Of a stretch of DNA of 44,253 nucleotides, positions 1-7,908 are shown in pieces. Made by a program: the position numbers and the translations under genes. The stretch comes from Anaerolineae bacterium. Its GTDB lineage: Bacteria > Chloroflexota > Anaerolineae > Aggregatilineales > Phototrophicaceae. Below the pieces are notes generated by a model. That model saw only the letters and a list, made by a program, of their open reading frames with translations, was not told where the DNA came from and made no database searches. Numbering within the stretch: the stretch's first letter is position 1; each line of letters starts with the position of its first letter. The stretch lies in NCBI GenBank assembly GCA_022843385.1, contig JALHNT010000059.1, positions 1-44,253 on the forward strand, read 5' to 3'.

Positions 1-124
1 CAAACAACAGGATTTCGATCCACTCCACCGCGCTTCCTGTCCACTTGCTACTTGACATTTAACACCGTATCTTGGCGGTGAAATCTTGTGTCTGTCCGAC
101 GACGACGACGACACAAAACCGGAG

Positions 125-784
125 TCACAGGTGATTCGTGAATCGCAAAAAGGACTGATGCGAATCTGACGAATCTGACGAATCGTGTGAATCAACGACT
201 GTGATTTTGACGACCTTTTGCCGCCAGCCTGTCTCTAATGACTCCTTGCTGGCTGAAGCTTGTAGGCTGACGGCGCTGTAGATTTCTTTCAGAAAGCGGC
301 TGGGGACGCTGGCGATCTGCCGCGTGTGGATCAGTCCGACTTGCTGTGCCAGGATATGCCAGCTTCGATACGAGAGTGGATGCGGCACCCACATGTTGCC
401 CTGATCGACGTTGTACTCGACCAGCAGGAAGCATCCGCCGGGCTTGAGACGAGTCAGCAGCCGGCGCAGCAGAGGAGCCTTGTCGCGGTGGAAGTGCAGA
501 CTGTTCGCCATCAGCAGCCCATCCAGCGCTGGCAGATCGAGCGCACCTGTGAAATCCGCCCGGCGCGTGTGCAGCGTCACTGCCGGGAAGTGTGCCGCCA
601 TCGCCCGTTCGTTCTCGCGCAGCGCCGCCAAATCCTGATCGATGGCGTAGATCACTGCACCGGGACCCTGGAGTTCGGCCAGCGCCAGGGTGAATGCGCC
701 GCTGCCCGCCCCCAGATCCGCCCAGACCCCGCCGAGATGGGGGCTGCCGCCGCGCAGCAGGTTGACATGATCGTGATGCTGCAT
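125..784 (-). CDS. Class I SAM-dependent methyltransferase
   Basis: Rossmann-type methyltransferase acting on an unknown small substrate, probably cytoplasmic. Motif I is DLGAGSGAFT, followed by an acidic end of strand 2 (AIDQD) and a strand-4 region (GLLMANSLHFH), then LKPGG, the usual post-motif turn. ATG at 784 is preferred over the TTG at 808 because GAGAA lies 8 nt before it. The last ~25 residues (an acidic Ser/Asp/His tail) are encoded by a short GAATCTGAC direct repeat and lie beyond the normal fold, so the C-terminus may be a recent extension. No neighbour points to the substrate. The family call is firm and the function is open. Confidence 0.85.
   Translation of the reverse strand: MQHHDHVNLLRGGSPHLGGVWADLGAGSGAFTLALAELQGPGAVIYAIDQDLAALRENERAMAAHFPAVTLHTRRADFTGALDLPALDGLLMANSLHFHRDKAPLLRRLLTRLKPGGCFLLVEYNVDQGNMWVPHPLSYRSWHILAQQVGLIHTRQIASVPSRFLKEIYSAVSLQASASKESLETGWRQKVVKITVVDSHDSSDSSDSHQSFLRFTNHL
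162..184. repeat. Short GAATCTGAC direct repeat in the methyltransferase 3' end
   Basis: Two exact adjacent copies of GAATCTGAC (162-170, 171-179) are followed by a partial third, and a further GATTC/GAATC pair lies at 133-144. On the coding strand they give the Asp-Ser-rich tail. They look like slippage-type expansion. Confidence 0.6.
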
Positions 785-903
785 ATTTTGGTTCTCATCC
801 AGTGGCAAGATGAGCCGCAGTTTAACATGTTAAGCGATTCACCATCCACTTATGCGCCACTCGTCTGCCGTTCACCAACTTCGACATAAACTTGTCCACA
901 TAA

Positions 904-935
904 CCTGTACAAAACCTCTTCAAAATCTGTACAGG
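904..935. promoter_or_regulatory. CCTGTAC / GTACAGG inverted repeat upstream of the fasciclin gene
   Basis: CCTGTAC (904-910) and GTACAGG (929-935) form a perfect 7-bp inverted repeat with an 18-nt spacer, 37 bp before the fasciclin start. Because CTGTACAG is itself palindromic, each arm also reads as a direct repeat. It could be an operator pair or a leader hairpin. No matching -35/-10 could be assigned. Confidence 0.3.
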
Positions 936-972
936 CGCAGTACCTTCTTTTCTCTTCAAGGAGCCTTTGTCC

Positions 973-1980
973 ATGCGTAAGTTTGCCGTCCTCGTTATGG
1001 TCGCCCTGTTGGCGCTCGCTGTCGTCCCGGCCTTTGGTCAGGATGAACCCGGCACGATCGCCGAGATTGTCGTCGCTGCGGCCTCGTCTGATACTCCCGA
1101 ATTCACTGTCCTGCTGACGGCTGTCACTGAGGCTGACCCGGCTGTTCTGGAAGCGCTGTCTGACCCTGAAGCTGAACTGACCGTGTTCGCCCCGACTGAT
1201 GCCGCATTCGTCGCGCTGTCGGAAGCACTGGGTGAAGAAGCCTTCGCCGCTGTTGTGGAAGATACCGAAATGCTGACCAGCATCCTGCTCTATCATGTGC
1301 TGGATGGCGCGGTGATGTCCGCCGATGTCGTAGCGGCGCTGGAAGACAATGAAGGTGCATTCACGGCTGCAACGCTGAATGGTCAGTATGTTGATGTCGC
1401 CGTGACCGAAGAAGGCGGCGTGACGATTGACCAGGCTAACCTCAACCTGGAGATGGTGGACATCGAAGCCAGCAATGGCGTGATCCATGTCATCGATGCC
1501 GTGCTGCTGCCGGAAACCCGTACCATCGCTGAAATCGTTGTCGCCTCAGCCGATGCCGAGACGCCAGAATTCTCCATCCTGCTCGGCGCAGTTGGCGCGG
1601 CTGATCCGGCTGTGCTTGAGCTGCTGTCTGATCCCGAAGCCGAACTGACCGTCTTCGCCCCCACCGATGCTGCTTTCGCCGCCCTGGGTGAAGAAACCAT
1701 CACTACCGTTCTGGCTGACCAGGCGCTGCTCACCGGCATCCTCCAGTACCATGTTGTTCCGGCGGTGGTCGGCAGCGCTGATCTGGTGGATCTGCTGACC
1801 GAAGCGGGTGACGAAGACCTGGTGGTTCCGAGCGCCCTCGAAGGCGGCGACCTGACTTTCGCCGTCAATGAAGATGGCGATGTCGTCATCAATGGCAGCG
1901 TCATGCTGGTCGCTACCGACATCGATGCCGCCAATGGCACCATCCATGTCATCGACGCGGTGCTGCTGCCCGCTTCGTAA
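973..1980 (+). CDS. Secreted protein with two fasciclin (FAS1) domains
   Basis: Exported adhesion-type protein. A signal peptide (MRKFAVLVM, then a hydrophobic run ending VVPAFG-Q) leads directly into two FAS1 domains, at about residues 25-175 and 178-335. Each carries the FAS1 H1 region (TVFAPTDAAF), the central YHV/YHVL motif and the terminal NGVIHVIDAVLLP or NGTIHVIDAVLLP H2 box. The stretch LSDPEAELTVFAPTDAAF is identical in both domains, so the second arose by a recent internal duplication. ATG 973 has AAGGAG nine nt upstream; the in-frame TTG at 967 is not needed. FAS1 proteins act in cell-surface adhesion or matrix; the ligand cannot be told here. A large palindrome and then an intrinsic terminator follow. 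Confidence 0.93.
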   Translation: MRKFAVLVMVALLALAVVPAFGQDEPGTIAEIVVAAASSDTPEFTVLLTAVTEADPAVLEALSDPEAELTVFAPTDAAFVALSEALGEEAFAAVVEDTEMLTSILLYHVLDGAVMSADVVAALEDNEGAFTAATLNGQYVDVAVTEEGGVTIDQANLNLEMVDIEASNGVIHVIDAVLLPETRTIAEIVVASADAETPEFSILLGAVGAADPAVLELLSDPEAELTVFAPTDAAFAALGEETITTVLADQALLTGILQYHVVPAVVGSADLVDLLTEAGDEDLVVPSALEGGDLTFAVNEDGDVVINGSVMLVATDIDAANGTIHVIDAVLLPAS

Positions 1981-1981
1981 G

Positions 1982-2077
1982 CTAAGTACAAGCTGAGAAA
2001 TTTCGCGGGATGTATTTTGTGCTCTTGAGTAAGAATTACAGCGTTTCATCCCGCGTTTTCAATTTGCTTGTACTTAG
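1982..2077. repeat. 96-bp imperfect palindrome after the fasciclin gene
   Basis: The outer arms are perfect over 12 bp: CTAAGTACAAGC (1982-1993) and GCTTGTACTTAG (2066-2077). A second perfect 9-bp stem, CGCGGGATG (2004-2012) with CATCCCGCG (2047-2055), sits inside, with partial GAAA/TTTC pairing between them. The loop of about 34 nt could fold further. It begins 2 nt after the stop codon and precedes a conventional terminator. It could be a miniature inverted-repeat element, a REP-like palindrome or an mRNA 3' stabiliser. No flanking target duplication was clear. Confidence 0.7.
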
Positions 2078-2095
2078 TCAGATTGTGCATCAAGG

Positions 2096-2130
2096 CCGCC
2101 AGCCGCTGTTAGCAGGGGTTGGCGGTTTTT
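2096..2130 (+). terminator. Intrinsic terminator for the fasciclin gene
   Basis: A nine-pair stem (CCGCCAGCC at 2096-2104 with GGTTGGCGG at 2117-2125, one G-T wobble) is followed directly by TTTTT (2126-2130). It has classical rho-independent form. Confidence 0.85.
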
Positions 2131-2247
2131 AATTTCGTTAAGGCTTTCATTCTACCTTTACGCTCGGCTTGTATAGACTTCCACTACAATGAAGCTGTAC
2201 AGCCTGTTGGGCTGTTCCTCATTTATCGTACAAAGGAGCCTTACTTT

Positions 2248-3300
2248 ATGAAGAAGCAATGGTTGGCACTGATTGTGGTGCTGGCAGCATTGATGATGCT
2301 GGTGATTCCGGCAGCGGCGCAGGAGAATGATCTGAATTGCGTTGGGCTTTCCGCCGATGACTGTCAGATTGTCACCGATGCCATCGCCCAGACGGAGGAA
2401 TTACAGTCCTTTACCCAGAGCTACTCCTTTGAATTGAGCATCACTGGTGGCGATGCGATGGGCATGAGCGCTGTCTCCATCCAATCGGAAGGCAGCGGTC
2501 CATTTGTAGCCATGCCGGATGGCGATGCGATGGCTCCATTCAACATGGGGCTGGACATGACTGGTTCGATCAGCGGCACTGGCGACGATATGTCAGGCAG
2601 TTTTAGCATGGCTGTGGTGGACGGCATTGTCTACTTCCAGAACCCGGAGACCGGTACCTGGGGTGGGGTGAAGGCGGAAGACCTGTTCGCCGTTTTGGCG
2701 GAACAGATGGGCAGTATGATGGGCGGCACGATGGGTGGTGGCTCGTCATCCTCATCGCCGGAAGAAATGCTCAATAACCCGGCAGTCGGTCAGTTGGCGA
2801 TGGCGGCCATGACCTTCGATCCGTTTGCCATTGACGGTTTTATCAGCCAGGCGCGCGGCGACGATGCCGAGCTGGATGGGCAGACCATGTATGCCTTCAC
2901 CCATACCTTTGATGTCGATGCGCTGCTCACGTCTCCTGAATTCCAGGAGTTGGTGAGTGCAGGCAGCACGGCGGCGATGGAAGCCAGCCCAGACGCAGCT
3001 CAGATGGCGATGCTGGCACCGATGTTCGCCCAGATGGTGAGTGGCGAAGTGACCTTCACGCGCTGGATTGGTGCCGATGACGGCTTTGCCCATCGTCTAG
3101 TCGTTGCCGCTGATGTCAACCTCGATCTGAGCGCAATGATGGCTGGCAGCAGTTCATCCGATGCGCCGGAGATGCCGCCGATCAATCTCAGCCTCAATCT
3201 GACAGTTGACTTGACCAACATCAACGATACCGCTTCCCCCGTTGCTCCCGAAGGCGCAACCATCCGCACCCGGGATGAGATGATGAACATGGGTGGATAG
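2248..3300 (+). CDS. Secreted protein of unknown function, Met-rich
   Basis: 350-residue exported protein. The signal peptide is MKKQWLAL followed by a hydrophobic core ending PAAAQ. The mature part begins with a small Cys-containing segment (CVGLSADDC) and continues as a beta-rich domain with repeated Met/Gly/Ser stretches (an MMGGTMGGGSSSSS region near residue 160) and a final Asn/Leu-rich strand pattern. The overall pattern resembles LolA/LppX-type hydrophobic-ligand or sensor folds, but this is only an impression. No lipobox Cys sits at the cleavage site. ATG 2248 is chosen because AAAGGAG lies 9 nt upstream, nearly the same leader as the fasciclin gene, and the signal peptide starts there; 43 in-frame residues upstream are ignored. 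Confidence 0.8.
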   Translation: MKKQWLALIVVLAALMMLVIPAAAQENDLNCVGLSADDCQIVTDAIAQTEELQSFTQSYSFELSITGGDAMGMSAVSIQSEGSGPFVAMPDGDAMAPFNMGLDMTGSISGTGDDMSGSFSMAVVDGIVYFQNPETGTWGGVKAEDLFAVLAEQMGSMMGGTMGGGSSSSSPEEMLNNPAVGQLAMAAMTFDPFAIDGFISQARGDDAELDGQTMYAFTHTFDVDALLTSPEFQELVSAGSTAAMEASPDAAQMAMLAPMFAQMVSGEVTFTRWIGADDGFAHRLVVAADVNLDLSAMMAGSSSSDAPEMPPINLSLNLTVDLTNINDTASPVAPEGATIRTRDEMMNMGG

Positions 3301-3326
3301 TCTCCACCCGAAGATCGAAGCAGGAG

Positions 3327-3356
3327 CAGGGCGGCCGCCACACTGGGGTCGCCCTG
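3327..3356 (+). terminator. Hairpin terminator after the secreted Met-rich protein
   Basis: CAGGGCG (3327-3333) pairs with CGCCCTG (3350-3356) and is followed by TTTG, 27 nt after the stop codon. The T-run is short, so strength is uncertain. Confidence 0.55.
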
Positions 3357-3450
3357 TTTGCTGGAATTCACTGGCTGATTCAGGATGAATGCACAAAGCG
3401 GCAAAGCAGTATTTAGGTAATGCTCATATAGGTTCACTCCGGTATTCCTG

Positions 3451-3456
3451 TATAAT
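3451..3456 (+). promoter_or_regulatory. Possible -10 box (TATAAT)
   Basis: A perfect TATAAT lies 117 nt before the ParB-fold gene and downstream of the preceding terminator. TG stands directly before it. No good -35 hexamer is visible at 16-18 nt, so this remains a candidate. Confidence 0.35.
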
Positions 3457-3572
3457 GAGCGCTGGCTGAACAACATCCTCCTCTCGAATGCACGCGCGTT
3501 TAGGGAAATTACTGATCTTGTGAGCGCGACTTTTTAGCGTGTGCTGGATCGCGAGTTTGGAGGAAGAACGTG

Positions 3573-4454
3573 ATGAGTACGTTCGAATATTTGATGGGTA
3601 CGCAGCGCTTTGAGAGCGCCACCATGCGTGCCTTCTGGCAAGGCATGATCGGTCATCTGCGCGGCAAACCGGCGCAGTTGTTGAGCTTTGATGAAGTCAA
3701 GACGCGGCTGCGGCTGCGTGAAGAATCGTATAAGGGATTGCAGGAAATCCCCGTGAAAGACATCGTCGGCAGCGTTGGGCGTTATCGGGAATTTACCCGC
3801 ACCTTTCTGCCCAAGCCGGTGGTGAACAAAGAGCGTTGGTCGCGGATTTACGCCGAGATGATGGGCAATGCCGGCCTGCCACCGATTGAGGTGTACCAGG
3901 TGGGTGCGGTCTACTTTGTGCGCGATGGCAATCATCGTGTCTCGGTGGCGCGTGAGCTGGGGCAAACGCTGATCCAGGCTTATGTCACGCAAATCGACAC
4001 GCCCTTTGGCCTGAGCGATCTGATGCTAAAGAGTAATATGGATGCGGCTGAGGCGTACATGGCCTTTCTCGATCAGATTGGCCTGCGCCGGATGCCGGAG
4101 GAAGGCAGTTTGCAGCTCAGTGAACCGTCGCGCTACAGCGATCTGCTGGGTCACCTGCATCTGCACTGGGCGGTGCTGTGCGAAACCTGTGGCTGCGACC
4201 TGGAATCAGCCGTCGCCCACTGGTATGAGACGGTGTATCTGCCAGCGGTCAATCTGATGCGCGAGTACCATGTGCTGCGCCATGCTCAGGGGCGCACCGA
4301 AGCCGATATGTATCTGTGGCTGGTCGATCATCTTCAAGAGATCGAAGGCTGTTACAGCGGTCAGGCGCTCGACCTGAAGCCGGGCATGGTCAGCTACCTG
4401 GAAAAGCGGAAGCTGCCGGTGCCGGAGGCGCTGCTGCTGGCAGTAGCGGTCTGA
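3573..4454 (+). CDS. ParB/sulfiredoxin-fold protein (ParB-like N-terminal domain)
   Basis: 293-residue protein. The central region IPVKDIVGSVGRY ... PIEVYQVGAVYFVRDGNHR, followed by VSVARELG, is the ParB/Srx fold, with DGNHRVSVAR matching the phosphate-binding motif of that superfamily. In ParB this motif binds CTP; in sulfiredoxin it binds ATP. The C-terminal half (DLLGHLHLHWAVLCETCG...) is helical and lacks an obvious HTH, so chromosome partition is unlikely; proteins of this type are often labelled transcriptional regulators without experimental support. GGAGGA is 8 nt before ATG 3573; GTG 3570 is the alternative. It ends 49 nt before the dehydratase gene in the same direction, and a perfect inverted repeat lies between them. 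Confidence 0.75.
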   Translation: MSTFEYLMGTQRFESATMRAFWQGMIGHLRGKPAQLLSFDEVKTRLRLREESYKGLQEIPVKDIVGSVGRYREFTRTFLPKPVVNKERWSRIYAEMMGNAGLPPIEVYQVGAVYFVRDGNHRVSVARELGQTLIQAYVTQIDTPFGLSDLMLKSNMDAAEAYMAFLDQIGLRRMPEEGSLQLSEPSRYSDLLGHLHLHWAVLCETCGCDLESAVAHWYETVYLPAVNLMREYHVLRHAQGRTEADMYLWLVDHLQEIEGCYSGQALDLKPGMVSYLEKRKLPVPEALLLAVAV

Positions 4455-4470
4455 GGCGTAAGTGCGCTAA

Positions 4471-4503
4471 GATCGGTCTGCACTCAGGCATAGGAGACCG
4501 ATC
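4471..4503 (+). promoter_or_regulatory. Perfect inverted repeat covering the dehydratase ribosome binding site
   Basis: GATCGGTCT (4471-4479) and AGACCGATC (4495-4503) are exact 9-bp complements with a 15-nt loop. The right arm includes the end of the Shine-Dalgarno AGGAG (4492-4496) and abuts the ATG at 4504. As RNA it would sequester the ribosome binding site; as DNA it could be a dimeric operator. Confidence 0.65.
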
Positions 4504-5658
4504 ATGAAAATCGAGCGCGTGGATGTCTGGCTGGTTGAAGGCATCAAGTACAACTGGACGCTGCTCCGCATCACAGCCGATAACGGGCTGACCGGCGTTG
4601 GCGAATCGACCAACTGGCCCGGCAGCCCCCTCATCTACCATGCCACCCGTCATCTGGGCGAACGGATCATCGGCCTCGATCCGCGCCGTGTCGATTTCAT
4701 CTGGACCAAGCTGTATCGTGACCTGAACTGGCTGGGGCCAACCGGCGTCATGATGTGCGCCCTCTCCGGCATCGATATGGCGCTGATGGACCTCAAGGCC
4801 AAGATGCTCGGTGTGCCGCTGTATGAACTGCTGGGCGGGGCGTTCCGCAAAGACATCCTGCTCTATGCCAACTACTGGTTCATCTCCGGCGGCTATACGG
4901 CGGAGGATTATGCGGCGCAGGCGAAAAAAGTGGTGGCGCAGGGCTTCACCGGTCTGAAGTTCGACCCCTTCGCCCATGTCAACTATTTCTACGGCGATAA
5001 TCTGAGCAGCAACCTGACGCTCACCCCGGCCCAGGAAGACCATGCCTACAGCATCACGGCAGCGGTGCGCGAGGCGGTCGGGCCGGAGGTGCAGATGGCA
5101 ATCGAGACTCACGCCATGCTCAGTATGCCGACGGCGATCCGCATGGCGGAACGGTTAGCGCCGCTGGGCATGATGTGGTACGAGGAGCCAGTCGGGCCGG
5201 AGTCAGCCAACACGCTGCGCTATATCCGGCAGCAGATTCGCGTGCCGATCTGTGTCGGCGAACGGCATTACTCGCGCTGGGGTTATCGTCCGGTGCTGGA
5301 GCAGCAGTTGGTGGATTACATCATGCCGGACATCACCCGCTGTGGCGGCCCCAGCGAACTGCGGCGCATCGCGGCTCAGGCCGAGACCTACAACGTCATG
5401 GTCGCGCCGCATAATCCCAACGGCCCGCTTTCGACCCTGTGCAGCGCCCATGTCTGCGCGGCGATCCCGAATTTCTTCCGCCAGGAATTCATGTTCACCG
5501 ATGTTCCCTGGCGCGATACAATCATCAGCCGGCCGATTCCGCTCAAGAACGGTCATCTCATCCTGGATGATGCCCCGGGCTTAGGCGTTGATCTGGTGGA
5601 TGCGGAGATGGAAGCCCATCCCGGCATCACCCAGCCGCGCGACGGGTTCTATGTCTGA
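4504..5658 (+). CDS. Enolase-superfamily acid-sugar dehydratase (mandelate racemase/MLE family)
   Basis: 384-residue cytoplasmic enzyme with an N-terminal capping domain (about 1-115) and a barrel domain. Visible active-site residues are E201 and H203 (IETHAM), E227 (WYEEP), E253 (VGERHY) and H303 (APHNPNG). This spacing (2, 26, 26, 50) is the same as the Asp-x-His, Glu, Glu, His set known for D-galactonate and D-mannonate dehydratases, so dehydration of an aldonic acid to a 2-keto-3-deoxy acid is the best inference. The first metal ligand is Glu rather than the usual Asp. K152 (LKFDP) lies where barrel strand 2 is expected. The SD AGGAG is 7 nt before ATG and lies in an inverted repeat. No sugar-acid transporter or aldolase is adjacent, so the substrate is open. 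Confidence 0.88.
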   Translation: MKIERVDVWLVEGIKYNWTLLRITADNGLTGVGESTNWPGSPLIYHATRHLGERIIGLDPRRVDFIWTKLYRDLNWLGPTGVMMCALSGIDMALMDLKAKMLGVPLYELLGGAFRKDILLYANYWFISGGYTAEDYAAQAKKVVAQGFTGLKFDPFAHVNYFYGDNLSSNLTLTPAQEDHAYSITAAVREAVGPEVQMAIETHAMLSMPTAIRMAERLAPLGMMWYEEPVGPESANTLRYIRQQIRVPICVGERHYSRWGYRPVLEQQLVDYIMPDITRCGGPSELRRIAAQAETYNVMVAPHNPNGPLSTLCSAHVCAAIPNFFRQEFMFTDVPWRDTIISRPIPLKNGHLILDDAPGLGVDLVDAEMEAHPGITQPRDGFYV

Positions 5659-5774
5659 CCTGAGCATCAGTCGCTTTGTCCGGCAGTCCCCCACATTCGC
5701 CAACAGTCAGCGCAAGTGAATGCCGGCAACGCGATGCGGAGGGTACCTTGAACCGCTAAAACATCAGGTCAAAT

Positions 5775-6215
5775 TCAACTCACCGCTTTTTTCACGAGCG
5801 CGGTGATCTTTTCCTCTTCGGCAGCGGTCAACTCTGTGAGCGCGAAAGAAATCGGCCACATGGAGCCATCATCAAGATTCGCCGAATCGTTGAAGCCAAA
5901 TGTTGCATACCGCGTTTGGAACTTGGCGGCACTCTGGAAGAAGCAGACGATTTTGCCATCTCTGGCATAAGCAGGCATCCCGTACCACGTTTTCGGCGAA
6001 AAGGCTGGTGCGCTGGCTTTGATGATCTCGTGCAGCCGCGTCGCCATCCTGCGTTCTGGTTCCGGCATCTCGGCGATCTTCGCCAACACGTCGCTTTCCC
6101 CTTGCACCTTATCTTTGTTCGCGCGGGCTTCTGCCTTCAGCTCTTTGGCGCGTTCCTTCATCGCGGCCTGTTCCGCGTCAGTGAATCCCTTGGCCTTCTT
6201 TGCTGGCTGGCTCAT
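5775..6215 (-). CDS. DUF1801-type (YdhG-like) protein
   Basis: 146-residue small soluble protein. It has a charged helical N-terminus (about 1-60, Lys/Glu/Ala-rich) and a C-terminal DUF1801-like domain recognisable by LHEIIKASAPAFSPKTWYGMP, then GKIVCFFQSAAKFQTRYATFGF. DUF1801 proteins adopt an alpha/beta fold and some are called iron chaperones, but the role is not settled. ATG 6215 is chosen because GAGGAG lies 7 nt upstream; the longer frame from 6239 would translate the SD itself (…EEL…). It is last of the AraC-VOC-DUF1801 run, which suggests joint regulation. Confidence 0.8.
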   Translation of the reverse strand: MSQPAKKAKGFTDAEQAAMKERAKELKAEARANKDKVQGESDVLAKIAEMPEPERRMATRLHEIIKASAPAFSPKTWYGMPAYARDGKIVCFFQSAAKFQTRYATFGFNDSANLDDGSMWPISFALTELTAAEEEKITALVKKAVS

Positions 6216-6275
6216 CACTAGCTCCTCGTATATGTTCAAACAGAATTTAACGGATACGATACTTGCGTGCGCTCG

Positions 6276-6692
6276 TCAGCGGGGCTTATCCTGAGAAAGC
6301 ACCATGATGTTACCGCTGTTATCCTTGAAAATGGCTTCAATAATCCCATACGGGCGATCTGTCGGCGGTTGGATAAACTCAACCCCTTTGGATTTGAAGG
6401 TCTCATAGGTCTTCTGGCAATCATCGGTCTTCCAGGGGCCGATGCCAAGTCTGCCTGCTTCCACGATGCTGGTCAGTTGATCCGCTTCTTCTAGAGTGAA
6501 TAAGACCCCTGCCTTTACCGCCGCCAGTTGAAATTCGAGATCGGGCTGACCATTCAAGCCGACTGTCAGCCAGCGAAAATCGCCTCTGGTTAAATCGGCA
6601 CGGATTTCGAAACCGAGCTTTTCGGTATAAAAGCGCAGCGCCTCATTTTGATCCTTGACCCAGATGGTTGTCACTGAAAGTCTGGTTATCAT
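6276..6692 (-). CDS. VOC (glyoxalase/bleomycin-resistance) family protein
   Basis: 138-residue VOC protein with two beta-alpha-beta-beta-beta modules: SVTTIWVKDQNEALRFYTEKLGFE at the start, and a C-terminal module ending GIIEAIFKDNSGNIMVLSQ. Related proteins bind or modify small toxic molecules. Typical metal-ligand positions are partly changed (Thr rather than His in the first strand), so catalysis is unproven. AGGAGG lies about 9 nt before ATG 6692; the ATG at 6710 would overlap that SD. The AraC-type regulator lies immediately upstream, so induction by a small molecule is a reasonable inference. Confidence 0.85.
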   Translation of the reverse strand: MITRLSVTTIWVKDQNEALRFYTEKLGFEIRADLTRGDFRWLTVGLNGQPDLEFQLAAVKAGVLFTLEEADQLTSIVEAGRLGIGPWKTDDCQKTYETFKSKGVEFIQPPTDRPYGIIEAIFKDNSGNIMVLSQDKPR

Positions 6693-6771
6693 CCCTTGTT
6701 TCCTCCTCATGGACTACAGGGTAATGATAAAACATTTGTGCTTATTTGACTTCTCGAAAATTGCTCTGTTT

Positions 6772-7176
6772 TTACAGATCGGGCTGATCGTTGATATCGT
6801 GGAGGAAACAGACACAAAGCGGAATATAAGCGGGATTTGGTGTGGGACGACTGCTGATGCGATAGGCATGGGGGGACACACCGGCAACCTTTCGAAACAA
6901 GGTGCTGAATGATCCCAGACTTTCAAAGCCAACTGCCGCGCAAATTTCGGTTATGCTGACATCTGAATACCGCAAGAGCTCTTTGGCTCTGGCAATACGC
7001 CGTCCTATCAGATATTGATGCGGGGTTTGTTTATAGACGCGCTTGAATGCCCGGATCAGGTAATAGGGCGAGAGTGCTACCGCGCGACTCAAATCCTCAA
7101 TGGTAATTGGCGTATCATAGCGTCGATCCAGCAAATGGCGGGCCAGGCGAACTTGCTTGTGAGCGTTTGGATACAC
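6772..7176 (-). CDS. AraC-family transcription regulator, DNA-binding domain only
   Basis: 134 residues, nearly all one AraC/XylS two-HTH domain: first helix-turn-helix TIEDLSRAVALSPYYLIRAF, second ITEICAAVGFESLGSFSTLFRK, then VAGVSPHAYR. There is no ligand-binding domain, so it may respond through an outside partner or act constitutively. The start is GTG 7176: an in-frame stop lies five codons upstream, and no clear SD is seen. It is the first gene of a same-strand run with the VOC (80 nt gap) and DUF1801 genes, its likely targets. Confidence 0.88.
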   Translation of the reverse strand: MYPNAHKQVRLARHLLDRRYDTPITIEDLSRAVALSPYYLIRAFKRVYKQTPHQYLIGRRIARAKELLRYSDVSITEICAAVGFESLGSFSTLFRKVAGVSPHAYRISSRPTPNPAYIPLCVCFLHDINDQPDL

Positions 7177-7367
7177 AGCTGATCGTTCTCAGGTGAAAGT
7201 AGATACCCCGATCATCATAGCATTTTCCCAAGTGACACACAACGAAGGAAAATCCTCACCCCTGCCTTATCCGCATTTACGCCATAAAGAAGGGGGTGAC
7301 ATCAATGGTGGGTCTCAAGCCAATTGCCATGAGGTGAGCACAACACCATCACACACTTCAGGGCAGG

Positions 7368-7787
7368 CTATCCACCGATGCTGACGATGACCTTCTCAAC
7401 ACCTGCCAGCCGAAGGATCTGATTTTGCAGATCAGCCAGCGAGACATTCTCTGGCGGTTCTCCCGTGATAATCACGGTGCCATAGCGCAGATTGGCTTGT
7501 AGGCCCACTGGCAGCACTTTGCTGACTTCCAGCCGGATGGTGTTGTCGTCATAAAAGCGGCTGGCATCCAGCCCTTTGACACCATCCAACGTCTTGACAT
7601 GATCGACGAAGTAACGGCGGGTATTGGCGGTCTGTACATGCCCGCTGACTGTCACCTGTCCATCCTGAACGCTGACCTTCATCGAATGGCGATCTTTTGT
7701 CAGCGGCGGGTACTGAGCGATGAGATGGTTAACATCGGCCAGGATGACCGAATCTTCAATCTGAGTCGTGGCGCTTGTTTCCGACAT
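7368..7787 (-). CDS. BON-domain protein
   Basis: 139-residue protein without a signal peptide. The first BON-like unit covers about residues 15-75 (VNHLIAQYP... KVSVQDGQVTVSGHVQT... LDGVKGLD). A second, shorter unit covers about 90-139 (NLRYGTVIITGEPPE... LAGVEKVIVSIGG). BON domains bind phospholipid or act as interaction modules; a cytosolic copy suggests the latter. GAGGGA sits just before tandem ATGs (7790 and 7787); the second gives better spacing. The upstream extension to 7850 has no SD support. Confidence 0.8.
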   Translation of the reverse strand: MSETSATTQIEDSVILADVNHLIAQYPPLTKDRHSMKVSVQDGQVTVSGHVQTANTRRYFVDHVKTLDGVKGLDASRFYDDNTIRLEVSKVLPVGLQANLRYGTVIITGEPPENVSLADLQNQILRLAGVEKVIVSIGG

Positions 7788-7850
7788 CATTCCCTCGTTG
7801 CTGCATAATCGTGATGGCCTGTATTGTAACGCGCTGCTGCCCCGCCGCAA

Positions 7851-7879
7851 TAAAAAAGCGGATGATCGCTCACCCGCTT
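7851..7879 (-). terminator. Intrinsic terminator of the unknown gene at 7909-8670
   Basis: On the minus strand AAGCGG (7879-7874), a 12-nt loop, CCGCTT (7861-7856), then a T-rich tract into TATT. It lies about 30 nt past the stop of the 7909-8670 gene. Confidence 0.75.
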
Positions 7880-7908
7880 CTTCCCCGATGATGAAATGAT
7901 GATGAAGG

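Noticed and set aside
52..57. TTGACA -35 box at the left edge
   Set aside because: No -10 at suitable spacing and no plus-strand gene follows; chance match.
892..960. Sigma70 promoter for the fasciclin gene
   Set aside because: TTGTCC and several AT-rich hexamers exist, but none has a -10 partner at 16-18 bp.
3573..4454. Chromosome-partition ParB
   Set aside because: Only the ParB/Srx core motif is shared; no HTH domain, no parA neighbour and no parS-like site seen.
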